From Polyangium sp. y55x31 (GTDB taxonomy: Bacteria > Myxococcota_A > Polyangia > Polyangiales > Polyangiaceae), in the NCBI RefSeq assembly GCF_029946505.1, contig NZ_JARZHG010000020.1:124001-188000 (forward strand): a stretch of DNA of 64,000 bases. Reading direction: 5' to 3'. The position numbers and the translations under genes are program-made. The notes beneath the pieces were generated by a model. It saw only the letters and a program-made list of their open reading frames with translations, searched no databases and was not told where the DNA came from. Shown here one piece after another: positions 42,774 to 50,996 of this stretch (position 1 is its first letter; the number at the start of each line of letters is the position of its first letter).

Positions 42774-45155
42774 ATGTCGCGCAGCACTCCCCTCCTTCTC
42801 GCTCTCCTGACCCTTCCTTTCTCGTTCGTCGCGTGCGGCGACGGTAACGAGCTCGGCTCGGGCGGCTCCTCGGGCACGATCGGCATCGGCAGCACGGGCC
42901 CGGGTAGCACCGGCCCGGGCGGCGCGGGGCCTGGCCCTGGCAGCGGCGGCGCGGGCGCGGGCGGAAGCGGCGGCGCGGGCGCGGGCGGCAGCGGGGGCGT
43001 GGGCGGCAGCGGCGGCAGCGAGGCGCTTTGCGCGACGACGTTCACGTTCGTCCCGCCCTCCGGGGCGAGCGCGCCGCGCGTACCCGGCGAATGGCAGGGC
43101 TTCGACCTCGCGACCGCGCCCGTGATGAGCGGCCCCGACGCGAGCGGCGCCTACAAGGCCACGGTCATGCTCCCGCCGGGGCTCCACGCGTACAAGATCG
43201 CCTATCAGGACGCGGGCGGCGGCACGCAATGGATCCTCGACCCGGCGCAAGGCCGCCGCAAATACCTCGGCGGCATCGAGAACAGCGCCGTCAAGGTGCG
43301 CGATTGCAACCTCCCCACGCTCTCGGTGAAGACCACGAAAGCCACGCGCATGGCCCCGGGCCAGGGCGTCTTCACGGCCGCGCTCGATTATGTCGACGGC
43401 GCGGACGCGAGTGGCGCCGACGCGCCGGGCTTCGAGGCCACGCTGCTCGAAGACGGCACGAAAAAGCCCCTCCCCGCGCCGATGGTCACGGTCTCGGCCG
43501 AAGGAAACGTGCAGGTTTCGCTCGCGGGCCTCGCCGACGGCAAATACCGCGTCACGCTCCGGCCGCGCAGCAAGAGCGGGCGCGTCGGCGAGCCCGTGCA
43601 CCTGCCCTTCTGGATCGAGGCCGAGCCGTTCTCCTGGAACGACGCGGTCGTCTACATGGTCCTCACCGATCGTTATCGCGACGGCGACAGCTCGAACAAT
43701 GCCCCGCCCACGCCCGGCGCGGACGCGCGCGGCGACTGGAAGGGCGGCGATCTCGTGGGCCTCACGCAATCGATCGAGGAGGGCGAGCTCGACAAACTCG
43801 GCATTCGCGCCATCTGGCTCACGCCGTTCCAGACGAACCCCGAGGCCTCGTACCTCGCGGCCGACGGCGTGCACAAGGTCACGGGCTACCACGGCTACTG
43901 GCCGATCAAGGCGCGCGAGGTCGACCCGCGCCTCGGCGGCCCGGAGGCGCTGCGGGCGCTCGTGAAGGCCGCGCACGCCCACGGGATCCGCATCCTGCAG
44001 GATTACGTGGTCAACCACGTGCACATCGAGCACGAATACTTCAAATCGCACCCCGAGTGGTTCCGCACGGGCTGCGTCTGCGGCACGGCGAACTGCGACT
44101 GGACGGCGAAGGCGCTCGAATGCCTCTTCGCCGATTACATGCCCGACATCAACCACTCGGTCCCCGAGGCGAACGCGCAGTTCGTCGACGACGCCGTGTG
44201 GTGGCTCGACGAGTTCGATCTCGACGGCCTGCGGGTCGACGCGGTCAAGCACGTCGAGGAGCTCGCGACGCGGAACCTCTCCGTCGAGGTGCGCGAGACC
44301 TTCGAGAAGGCCGGGACCCATTACTTCCTGATGGGCGAGACCGCGATGGGGTGGAACGACTGCGGCGACCCGTGCAACGACGAGAATTACGGCACGATCG
44401 CCCAGTACATCGGCCCCTTCGGCCTCGACGGCCAGTTCGATTTCGTGCTCTATCACGGTGTCTCCTACCGGACGTTCGCGTACGGCGACAAGGGCATGCT
44501 GCACGCCGATTACTGGACGCGGCACGGGCTCGAAAAATGGCCGAAGAGCGCGGTCATGACGCCCTACATCGGCAGCCACGACACCCCGCGCTTCGTCTCG
44601 CTCGCCGATTACGCGGACGGCGACCGCGGGATCCCCGGCAACCAGTGGGACAACACGGCCCTCGCGCCCTCCGACGCCGTGCCTTACGAGCGGATGCGCG
44701 TGGCGATGGCGTGGCTGCTCGCGCTGCCGGGCGCGCCGCTCATGTATTACGGCGACGAGTATGGCCAGTGGGGCGGGGCGGATCCGAACAACCGGCTCAT
44801 GTGGCGGCCCGAGAACGGGCTCTCGGCCGAGGAAAAGGCGACGCTCTCGTTCGTGCGCAAGCTCGGCGCGGCGCGGCAGGCCATTCCGGCGCTCCGGCGG
44901 GGCGACTACGTCTCGCTCGGCGCCACGGAGGACACGCTCGTCATCGGGCGCAAGCTCTTGGGCGCGACCGGGGCGATCGTCGCGCTCACGCGGTCGGGCG
45001 CGCCGGCGCAGATGACGGTGGACGCCAGCACGCTCGGATTCGCATCGGGCACCGTCTTGAAGGACGCGATGGGCGGCCCCAGCGTGACCGTCCCGCAGGG
45101 CGGCATGTTGACGCTCACCGTGCCCGCGAAATCGGCGATCGTGCTCGCTCCCTGA
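42774..45155 (+). CDS. Alpha-amylase family (GH13) lipoprotein
   Basis: 793 aa. Lipobox SFVAC (Cys21), then a Gly/Ser linker (about 25-85). Residues 88-185 form an immunoglobulin-like/CBM48-type starch-binding module (PRVPGEWQGFDLATAPV, HAYKIAYQD). Residues about 190-285 are another beta domain (N-domain). The GH13 barrel has all four regions: QDYVVNH, GLRVDAVKH (nucleophile Asp489), MGETA (acid Glu522) and GSHDTPR (Asp603). It ends in a beta-sheet C-domain. Predicted to cut alpha-1,4-glucans outside the cell while anchored to the outer membrane. The Gly-rich linker is typical of this organism's lipoproteins. Confidence 0.93.
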   Translation: MSRSTPLLLALLTLPFSFVACGDGNELGSGGSSGTIGIGSTGPGSTGPGGAGPGPGSGGAGAGGSGGAGAGGSGGVGGSGGSEALCATTFTFVPPSGASAPRVPGEWQGFDLATAPVMSGPDASGAYKATVMLPPGLHAYKIAYQDAGGGTQWILDPAQGRRKYLGGIENSAVKVRDCNLPTLSVKTTKATRMAPGQGVFTAALDYVDGADASGADAPGFEATLLEDGTKKPLPAPMVTVSAEGNVQVSLAGLADGKYRVTLRPRSKSGRVGEPVHLPFWIEAEPFSWNDAVVYMVLTDRYRDGDSSNNAPPTPGADARGDWKGGDLVGLTQSIEEGELDKLGIRAIWLTPFQTNPEASYLAADGVHKVTGYHGYWPIKAREVDPRLGGPEALRALVKAAHAHGIRILQDYVVNHVHIEHEYFKSHPEWFRTGCVCGTANCDWTAKALECLFADYMPDINHSVPEANAQFVDDAVWWLDEFDLDGLRVDAVKHVEELATRNLSVEVRETFEKAGTHYFLMGETAMGWNDCGDPCNDENYGTIAQYIGPFGLDGQFDFVLYHGVSYRTFAYGDKGMLHADYWTRHGLEKWPKSAVMTPYIGSHDTPRFVSLADYADGDRGIPGNQWDNTALAPSDAVPYERMRVAMAWLLALPGAPLMYYGDEYGQWGGADPNNRLMWRPENGLSAEEKATLSFVRKLGAARQAIPALRRGDYVSLGATEDTLVIGRKLLGATGAIVALTRSGAPAQMTVDASTLGFASGTVLKDAMGGPSVTVPQGGMLTLTVPAKSAIVLAP

Positions 45156-45158
45156 CGA

Positions 45159-46097
45159 TCACGCGGCGAGGGGCGCCCGCGGCTCGGCGATGCGGGCGCC
45201 CGCCCTCCGCAGCATCTCCGTCAGATCCACCGCGCTCCGCACCGACCAGTCTCGATAACAGTTGTTCATGATGACGTGGACCTCCCGCGTTTGTCGGGAC
45301 ATCCCCACGATCTTCGGCACCCAGCTCGCGAGCTCGGCCTTCTCGTATTCGTAGGCGAAGCGCTCGGCGGCGCTTTCCGACTTCTTCTCCCACGTCTCGA
45401 CGTTGCGGCCGTGGAAACGCACGAGCGCGACGTCGGCCGTCGCCTCCGCGACGGGCGGGACCGACGAGGCGAAGCCTTGGGGTTCGTCCACGCACGTATA
45501 CACGAGCCCTTGCTCCCGGAGAAACGCGAGCGTCTCGTCCCTGTGCCGCTCGCCGAGCCAGCCGGCGTTGCGGAACTCGATCGCGAGGCGATGCCCGCGG
45601 AAAAGCGCGCGCGTACGCTCGAGGCGCCGGAGCGAGGCGGACGAGAACGTGAACCACACCGGATACTGGAACAGCACGAGCCCGAGCTTGCCGCTCGCCT
45701 GGAGAGGCCGGAGGGCCGAGACGAACCGCTCGGCGAGCTCGTCCAGGAATGCGTCGCCGAGGTCCTGCGGATAGATCCGTGTTTTCTCGCGGACCTCCCG
45801 CGGCAGCGCGTCGCGCATGTCCTTCGGCAGCCCGCGCGGCGCGATGTAATGCTCGCTGAGCGGCGCCACGACCTTCACGTCCATCGTGAACCCCTCGGGC
45901 GTGCGCTCGCTCCAGAGCTCGGCGTTTCTCTCGGCGAGCAAGGCGTAATGCGTGCTGTCGACCTCGACGATCGGGAACGACGACGCGTAATACCGCAGCC
46001 TGGCCTCGGCCGTCCGGACGCCGGGAGGATAAAAGCCCGACGACAGCAGCGTCGGCTCGGTCCACGCGGAAATGCCGATCTTCACGAGCGCAGGCAT
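45159..46097 (-). CDS. DUF72 family protein
   Basis: 312 aa from ATG 46097. TIM-barrel-like DUF72 protein: KIGISAWTEPTLL start, FPIVEVDSTHY, TMDVKVVAPLSEHY, GLVLFQYPVWFTFS, AIEFRNAGWL and RFHGRN, all family landmarks, and the end VHVIMNNCYRDWSV. Function of DUF72 is not established. The stop is three bases after the amylase stop, convergent. Confidence 0.88.
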   Translation of the reverse strand: MPALVKIGISAWTEPTLLSSGFYPPGVRTAEARLRYYASSFPIVEVDSTHYALLAERNAELWSERTPEGFTMDVKVVAPLSEHYIAPRGLPKDMRDALPREVREKTRIYPQDLGDAFLDELAERFVSALRPLQASGKLGLVLFQYPVWFTFSSASLRRLERTRALFRGHRLAIEFRNAGWLGERHRDETLAFLREQGLVYTCVDEPQGFASSVPPVAEATADVALVRFHGRNVETWEKKSESAAERFAYEYEKAELASWVPKIVGMSRQTREVHVIMNNCYRDWSVRSAVDLTEMLRRAGARIAEPRAPLAA

Positions 46098-46172
46098 GCG
46101 AGGGAGCCTGCACGACCCGAGCCAGCACCGCGACGCTTGTGGTCGTACGCACGGTCCTGTAGATTCGGCCTC

Positions 46173-48380
46173 GTGACGACCCAGGACGTCGCCTTCGCCT
46201 GCGAGCCGCTCGGCGAGAACGTGGTCCTCTCGCTCCACGGGCGCGAAATCATGGACGACCTCTCGTCGTTCGAGATGGACGTGGCTGTAGCGGGCGAGGT
46301 CGATCCGGAGTCGCTCGTCCGCGCCCCGTGCGTCCTCGTGCTCTCCGATCCCGAGGAGGGCACGGCGCGCGCGATCCAGCTCGTGGTGACGGAGGTGGCC
46401 GAGGAGGTGCGCCGGGGCCGCGATCGTGTGCTCTCGCTCCGCCTCGCGGATCCCCTCGCGCCGCTCGCGCTCCGGGCGGGGTATCGGGTTTTTCAGGACA
46501 AGACCTCCGAAGAGATCGTCACGGAGGTCCTCGCGGGCGCGGGCGTCCCGCGGGATGCGATCGTGGCGAGGCTCTCGGGCGAATACCCGCTGTATCCGCT
46601 TTGCACGCAGCATGGCGAGACCGAGTGGGATTTCGTGTGCCGCTTGCTCGCGCGCGAGGGCATCTCGTTCTGGACCGAGACGGCCGAGGACGGCGCGTGG
46701 CGCGTGCTCTTCGGCGACGGAACGGCCTCGCACGACGGAATCGACGGCGATCCGCGCCTCCCCTTCGCCGGGCCGGGTTCCACACGCGCGAGGGGCGTGC
46801 GCGCGCTCCTCTCGCTTTCGTGGGAGGCGGGCTTGTCCCACGATCGGGTGTTCGTCCGCGATTTCGACGTGGATCACCCGGACATCTACCTCGACGGCGA
46901 GGCGGGCGACGGCGCGCTCGAATGGCTGGAGTATCCGGCTTGTGTACCCGACGCGCGCGCAGCCGCGGCGCGGGCGAAGCGCAGGCTCGAACAGCTCCGC
47001 CGCGACGAGGTGAAGGTCGAGGCGACGAGCGATTGCATGCGCCTTCGCCCCGGCCGGCTGGTCGAGGTCGCGGGCGGCGGCGTGGACGTCTTTGATCAAC
47101 GATTCCTCGTCTCGGAGGTGCGCCACGAGTTCGACCGGCCGCTCCCGGGCGGTGGAAAAGGGTCGCCTTATCACAACCAGGTCGTCCTCCGGCCCACGCT
47201 GGGCGATCGTGGTGAGGAGCGCCCGCCGCATAGGCCTGCGATCCGGAAAGAGCCACGCATTCACCACGTCGAGAGCGCGGTCGTCACGGGCCCGCCCGGC
47301 GAGGAGGTGCACACGGATCCGCTCGGGCGGGTCAAAATCAGGTTTCTCTGGGATCGCTCGGGCATCACGGACGATCGGTCGTCCTCCTGGATCCGCACGA
47401 TGCAATGGCCGCTCGGGGGCGCGATGATGATCCCGCGCGTGGGCTTCGAGGTGGCGGTCTCGTTCCTCGATGGCCTCGCCGATCGGCCCTTCGTGCTCGG
47501 CCGCCTCTACAATGCAACCGCGGTGCATCCGTACGTCCTGCCCTCGGCGCGCGCCGTCACGGCCTTGCAATCGTGGACGAGCCCCGGGGACGGCACGACG
47601 CAGGAGATCCGATTCGGCGACGACGCGGGCGCGGAGGCGTTTTTCGTGCACGCGAGCCGCGACCTCGGCGTGCGCGTGGGCGGCGATTTCACGCAGACGA
47701 CGGACGGCGACGAGGCGCACGTGGTCGGCCTCGGCCTCGCGGCGCACGTGGGCGGCGCGGAGGACGTGACGATCGGCGGGAATCAGCGCGTGGACGTTGG
47801 GAAGCCCATTCACATCGCCGTGGATGGCGCGAATGCCGAATCGATGGCGACCGAGATCGTCGCGGTGACGGGGAACCGCGTGGTCCTCTGCGGCGGGGGA
47901 TACGAGGAGTCCGTCGGCGGCGCGTACGTGCTGCAATGCAACCAGTCGAACACGAAAACGACAGGAACGTTCACGCGTATCGTGGGCGGCTCGAAGCTCG
48001 TCTCGGCGGGGCTCTCGGTGACGGAGAGCGTGGCGGGCGCGCGGACATACGTTTGTCGCGGCGCGCGTGTGGTCACCTGCGCCGGGGCGTATTCGGAGTC
48101 GGTGCAGGGCGGCAAGCGCAGCGCGGCGGGCGCGGTGACGGAGAGCGCCGCGGCGGATCATGGGATCGCGGCGCCCACCGGCAAACTCGCGTCGGGGCAG
48201 GTCGAGCTGCGGGCGGGCGGAACGTTCAGCATTGCGGCGCCGCAGATCACGATCGACGTCTCGGGCTCGCTCACGGCCGGGGCCCTGGAAATCGCGGGCG
48301 GCGCGCTCCGCGCGAAGAGCGGCACGACGACGATCGAGGGAATGGTCAAGCGGGACCAGGGCGGGGAGGTGGGCGGATGA
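46173..48380 (+). CDS. vgrG: VgrG-like T6SS spike protein 1
   Basis: 735 aa from GTG 46173, the only in-frame start before the conserved fold. The N-terminal gp27-like part spans about 1-350 (FLVSEVRHEFDRPLPGG near its end). The gp5-type OB fold follows: VTGPPGEEVHTDPLGRVKIRF, then MQWPLGGAMMIPRVGFEVAVSFLDG and FVLGRLYNA, the VgrG hallmark. The C-terminal third (about 480-735) is a Gly/Thr/Val beta-helix needle with repeated GGSxxV turns. VgrG trimers tip the T6SS tube and carry effectors. It starts a tightly coupled gene string running to 59937. No separate effector domain is seen at its C-terminus. Confidence 0.92.
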   Translation: MTTQDVAFACEPLGENVVLSLHGREIMDDLSSFEMDVAVAGEVDPESLVRAPCVLVLSDPEEGTARAIQLVVTEVAEEVRRGRDRVLSLRLADPLAPLALRAGYRVFQDKTSEEIVTEVLAGAGVPRDAIVARLSGEYPLYPLCTQHGETEWDFVCRLLAREGISFWTETAEDGAWRVLFGDGTASHDGIDGDPRLPFAGPGSTRARGVRALLSLSWEAGLSHDRVFVRDFDVDHPDIYLDGEAGDGALEWLEYPACVPDARAAAARAKRRLEQLRRDEVKVEATSDCMRLRPGRLVEVAGGGVDVFDQRFLVSEVRHEFDRPLPGGGKGSPYHNQVVLRPTLGDRGEERPPHRPAIRKEPRIHHVESAVVTGPPGEEVHTDPLGRVKIRFLWDRSGITDDRSSSWIRTMQWPLGGAMMIPRVGFEVAVSFLDGLADRPFVLGRLYNATAVHPYVLPSARAVTALQSWTSPGDGTTQEIRFGDDAGAEAFFVHASRDLGVRVGGDFTQTTDGDEAHVVGLGLAAHVGGAEDVTIGGNQRVDVGKPIHIAVDGANAESMATEIVAVTGNRVVLCGGGYEESVGGAYVLQCNQSNTKTTGTFTRIVGGSKLVSAGLSVTESVAGARTYVCRGARVVTCAGAYSESVQGGKRSAAGAVTESAAADHGIAAPTGKLASGQVELRAGGTFSIAAPQITIDVSGSLTAGALEIAGGALRAKSGTTTIEGMVKRDQGGEVGG

Positions 48381-50518
48381 ACCAGCGCTCGTGGATCGAG
48401 CTCGGCGTGAAGGGGGTCTCCTTCGAGTTCGTCGCCCATTCGTGCAACATCGACGAGCGGATGGGAATGCCGTTCGTCGCGCACGTCCATTGCGACATCT
48501 TCGAGCGTGGCAAGCCCGTCTCCGCGGTCGACCTCGATCTCCTCGGAGAGCGCGCGTGGCTCGTCCTCGGCGTCGGCGAGCATGCGCGGCGCTTCGAGGG
48601 GATCGTCGATCGGGTCGAGGACCACGAGGGGCATGACGTGCTCGTCCTCGTTCATCGCGTGGCGGAGGCGGCCGATGGCCGCGGGTACTGGGGCGCCCCC
48701 GGGCCCATGAACGCCGTAGGGATCGCACGCTTCTTTTTCGAGATGCACGGATTTCGTGTCGAGAACCGCGCACGGCGCACGCCGCCCCCGCGGGCGCACC
48801 GGCTCCAATCGTTCGAGAGTGCTCTCTCGTTCGTCACGCGGGTCCTCGCGGAAGAGGGTTTGTCTTGGTATCCCGCGACGGGCGAACGTGATGCCGTGCG
48901 TATCGCGGACGAGCCGGGCACGTTCGACGACGACGGGCTCGTCCTGCGATATCACGAGGACGCGGGGCTCGAAGGAGGCCCTTCCCTCCGCGCCGCGCGG
49001 CTCGTGCGGCGCGCGACGAGCGACGTGGCGCTCGTGCGGGGCTACGATTTCGAGCGGCCGGAGCTCGATATCGCGGGGGAAAGCGGCGAAGGCTCGCTCG
49101 AATGGTACGAGCTTTCCCGCGACGCGCGTTCGCCCGCGGAAGCAAGCGAGCTCGCGGCGATCCGGCTCGGCGAGCGTCGTCGAGAGGCGACCGTGCTGCA
49201 CGGTGAAGCCACGACGCCCCTCGTCGCGGCCGGCTCGATCGTGACCGTGGAGGGATCACCCATCGCCGCGCAAAATGGGCGATTCCTCGTGCTCTCGGTG
49301 ACTCACATGGCGAGCCTGACTCCCGAGGGGGAGGGCCTCGTGCATCGTGCGCTTTTCCATGCGGTCCCGGCCTCCTCGACCTATCGGCCCGCCCGCGCGC
49401 GTACATCTCCGCGCGGGGGCGTGAGCACGGCGCGCGTGACGGGCCCGCCTGGCCAGGAGATCGCGGTGGATGCGCACGGACGCACCTCGCTCGTTCTGCG
49501 CTGGGATGCTTTCTCCGGGCCGGCGCGCGTCGTCGAGCCGGCCCTCGCGGGCGCGGCCTTCCACCCGCGTGTCGGTTGGGAGCAGGTCGTCGCATTCGCG
49601 GACGATGCGTGCGAGGTGCCCCTCGTGCTCGGTCGCCTCTACAATGGCGCCGATCCGCCGCCCCTCGTTTTACCCGCGCAGAAAGTGGAGACGCACCTCG
49701 GGACGAAGACCACGCCGGCCGGCGAGCGGGGCCATTTCATTCGCATCAGCGACGCCGCGGGAACGGAACAACTTTCGATTCAGTCGTCCGGCGATTACCA
49801 GGAACTCACGGAAAACGACAAGGTCTCGGTGGTGCAGGGTGATCTCGAGCGCGTGGTGGGCGGGTCGCGGGAGCTGTTCGTCAAAGAAAACCTGAGCACG
49901 GCCGTGGACGGGGCGCATTCGCTCTCGGTGGGCGCCGAGCGCGCCGTCACGACGGACGCGGATCACGCCGTGTGGGCGAGCGCGGAGAGCATCTCGGTGG
50001 GCGGGGCGCGCCTCTTTTCGATCGGCGGCGATTCCGTGACGAAAACGCCTCGGCTCGTGCGTATCGTGGGCGGGGCGAAGACCGAGGCGCCGCTCGAACA
50101 CCAGAGCGTGCACACGGAAGGCGCCGGGACGCTCGTCGTCGGCGGGTCGATGAACACGACCGCCGGGATTTCCGAGGCGATCGCGGTGGGCGGGGCGGCC
50201 GTCGTGAAGGTCAGCGGCCCGATGACGGTGACGGCGAACGGGTATGGGCTCGACGTGCTCGGCGTGTATGCGGAGAGCTACGCGTCGCGCACCGTGAAGG
50301 CGGGCGGCAACGTGGCCGAGTCGTTCGGGACGCTCATGCACGCGGTGAAAGGCAATGCGACGATCGCGGGAGCCGAAGTCGCGATCGAGGCCAAGGCGCG
50401 GCTCGTCCTCAAAGCGGGCGGAATGACGATCCAGATGACCCCGGGCACGATCGAGATCCAGGGCGATTTCCAGGGCTCGGTCGCGAGCGTCGAGGGAGGC
50501 GTGTCTCGTTATGGCTGA
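48377..50518 (+). CDS. vgrG: VgrG-like T6SS spike protein 2
   Basis: 713 aa from ATG 48377, overlapping the previous stop (ATGA). Same order as VgrG 1: gp27-like base (1-330), OB fold (TGPPGQEIAVDAHGRTSLVLRW; HPRVGWEQVVAF; VLGRLYNG) and beta-helix needle (about 420-700). Its base is less like the standard family, and the usual DPLGR motif reads DAHGR. It differs clearly from VgrG 1 and 3, so it is not a recent duplicate. Overlaps the next gene by 8 nt. Confidence 0.9.
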   Translation: MNQRSWIELGVKGVSFEFVAHSCNIDERMGMPFVAHVHCDIFERGKPVSAVDLDLLGERAWLVLGVGEHARRFEGIVDRVEDHEGHDVLVLVHRVAEAADGRGYWGAPGPMNAVGIARFFFEMHGFRVENRARRTPPPRAHRLQSFESALSFVTRVLAEEGLSWYPATGERDAVRIADEPGTFDDDGLVLRYHEDAGLEGGPSLRAARLVRRATSDVALVRGYDFERPELDIAGESGEGSLEWYELSRDARSPAEASELAAIRLGERRREATVLHGEATTPLVAAGSIVTVEGSPIAAQNGRFLVLSVTHMASLTPEGEGLVHRALFHAVPASSTYRPARARTSPRGGVSTARVTGPPGQEIAVDAHGRTSLVLRWDAFSGPARVVEPALAGAAFHPRVGWEQVVAFADDACEVPLVLGRLYNGADPPPLVLPAQKVETHLGTKTTPAGERGHFIRISDAAGTEQLSIQSSGDYQELTENDKVSVVQGDLERVVGGSRELFVKENLSTAVDGAHSLSVGAERAVTTDADHAVWASAESISVGGARLFSIGGDSVTKTPRLVRIVGGAKTEAPLEHQSVHTEGAGTLVVGGSMNTTAGISEAIAVGGAAVVKVSGPMTVTANGYGLDVLGVYAESYASRTVKAGGNVAESFGTLMHAVKGNATIAGAEVAIEAKARLVLKAGGMTIQMTPGTIEIQGDFQGSVASVEGGVSRYG

Positions 50519-50996
50519 AGGAAAAAGCGCGCGGCGCGGGCGTAGCAGGACGAGCCTCCTGCTCGGCCCGGGGCTGCATCCCGGCCGCATCGAAATGGCC
50601 ATGGCAGCCTCCGCGGACGGTGACGAGCGCGTGTATCGCGTCCGCCTCGCCTCGGGCCGCCATCTCACGGCGCGCCTCGACGGGGCCGTCGCGCCCGATT
50701 TTGCCGAGGAATGCTTGCGGGGCGGGCGCACGGTCGTGCTCGTGGACGGGCCGGACGGGCCCCGGATCGCGGGCGCGCTCCAGGTCGCGAGCGCGATCGA
50801 AAAAGACGAACGGGGCACGCTCGCGCTCGAAGCAAAGCACCTCCGCGTCCGCGCCGATCAATCGATCGTGCTCGAAGTCCCGGGCGGTTCCCTCGCATTC
50901 GAGCCGGGCGGCGCGCTGCGCCTCGAAGGGGACAAACTCGTCATCGACATGGCCGCGCTCGTCCGCATTTTCGCGGCGCGGGTGGAGCTTCCGTGA
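50511..50996 (+). CDS. Small protein between vgrG genes, needle-like fold
   Basis: 161 aa, ATG 50511, overlapping the previous gene by 8 nt and the next by 4 nt, so it is translated in coupling. A basic N-terminus (KSARRGRSRTS) leads to a beta-rich body: VYRVRLASGRHLTARLDG, VVLVDGPDGPRIAGALQVA and LRVRADQSIVLEVPGGSLAFEPGG, which reads as an OB-like barrel plus a short beta-helix. Its size and setting recall DUF6484-type T6SS accessory proteins, but I am not certain of the family. Possible adaptor between spike subunits. Confidence 0.7.
   Translation: MAEGKSARRGRSRTSLLLGPGLHPGRIEMAMAASADGDERVYRVRLASGRHLTARLDGAVAPDFAEECLRGGRTVVLVDGPDGPRIAGALQVASAIEKDERGTLALEAKHLRVRADQSIVLEVPGGSLAFEPGGALRLEGDKLVIDMAALVRIFAARVELP

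Noticed and set aside
42850-43020. Gly/Ser-coding repeat suspected to be a CRISPR-like or VNTR array
   Set aside because: Units are irregular and in frame; it is the Gly/Ser linker after the amylase lipobox.
45276-46172. Extension of VgrG 1 upstream of the GTG
   Set aside because: It would be antisense to the DUF72 gene and shows no VgrG similarity.
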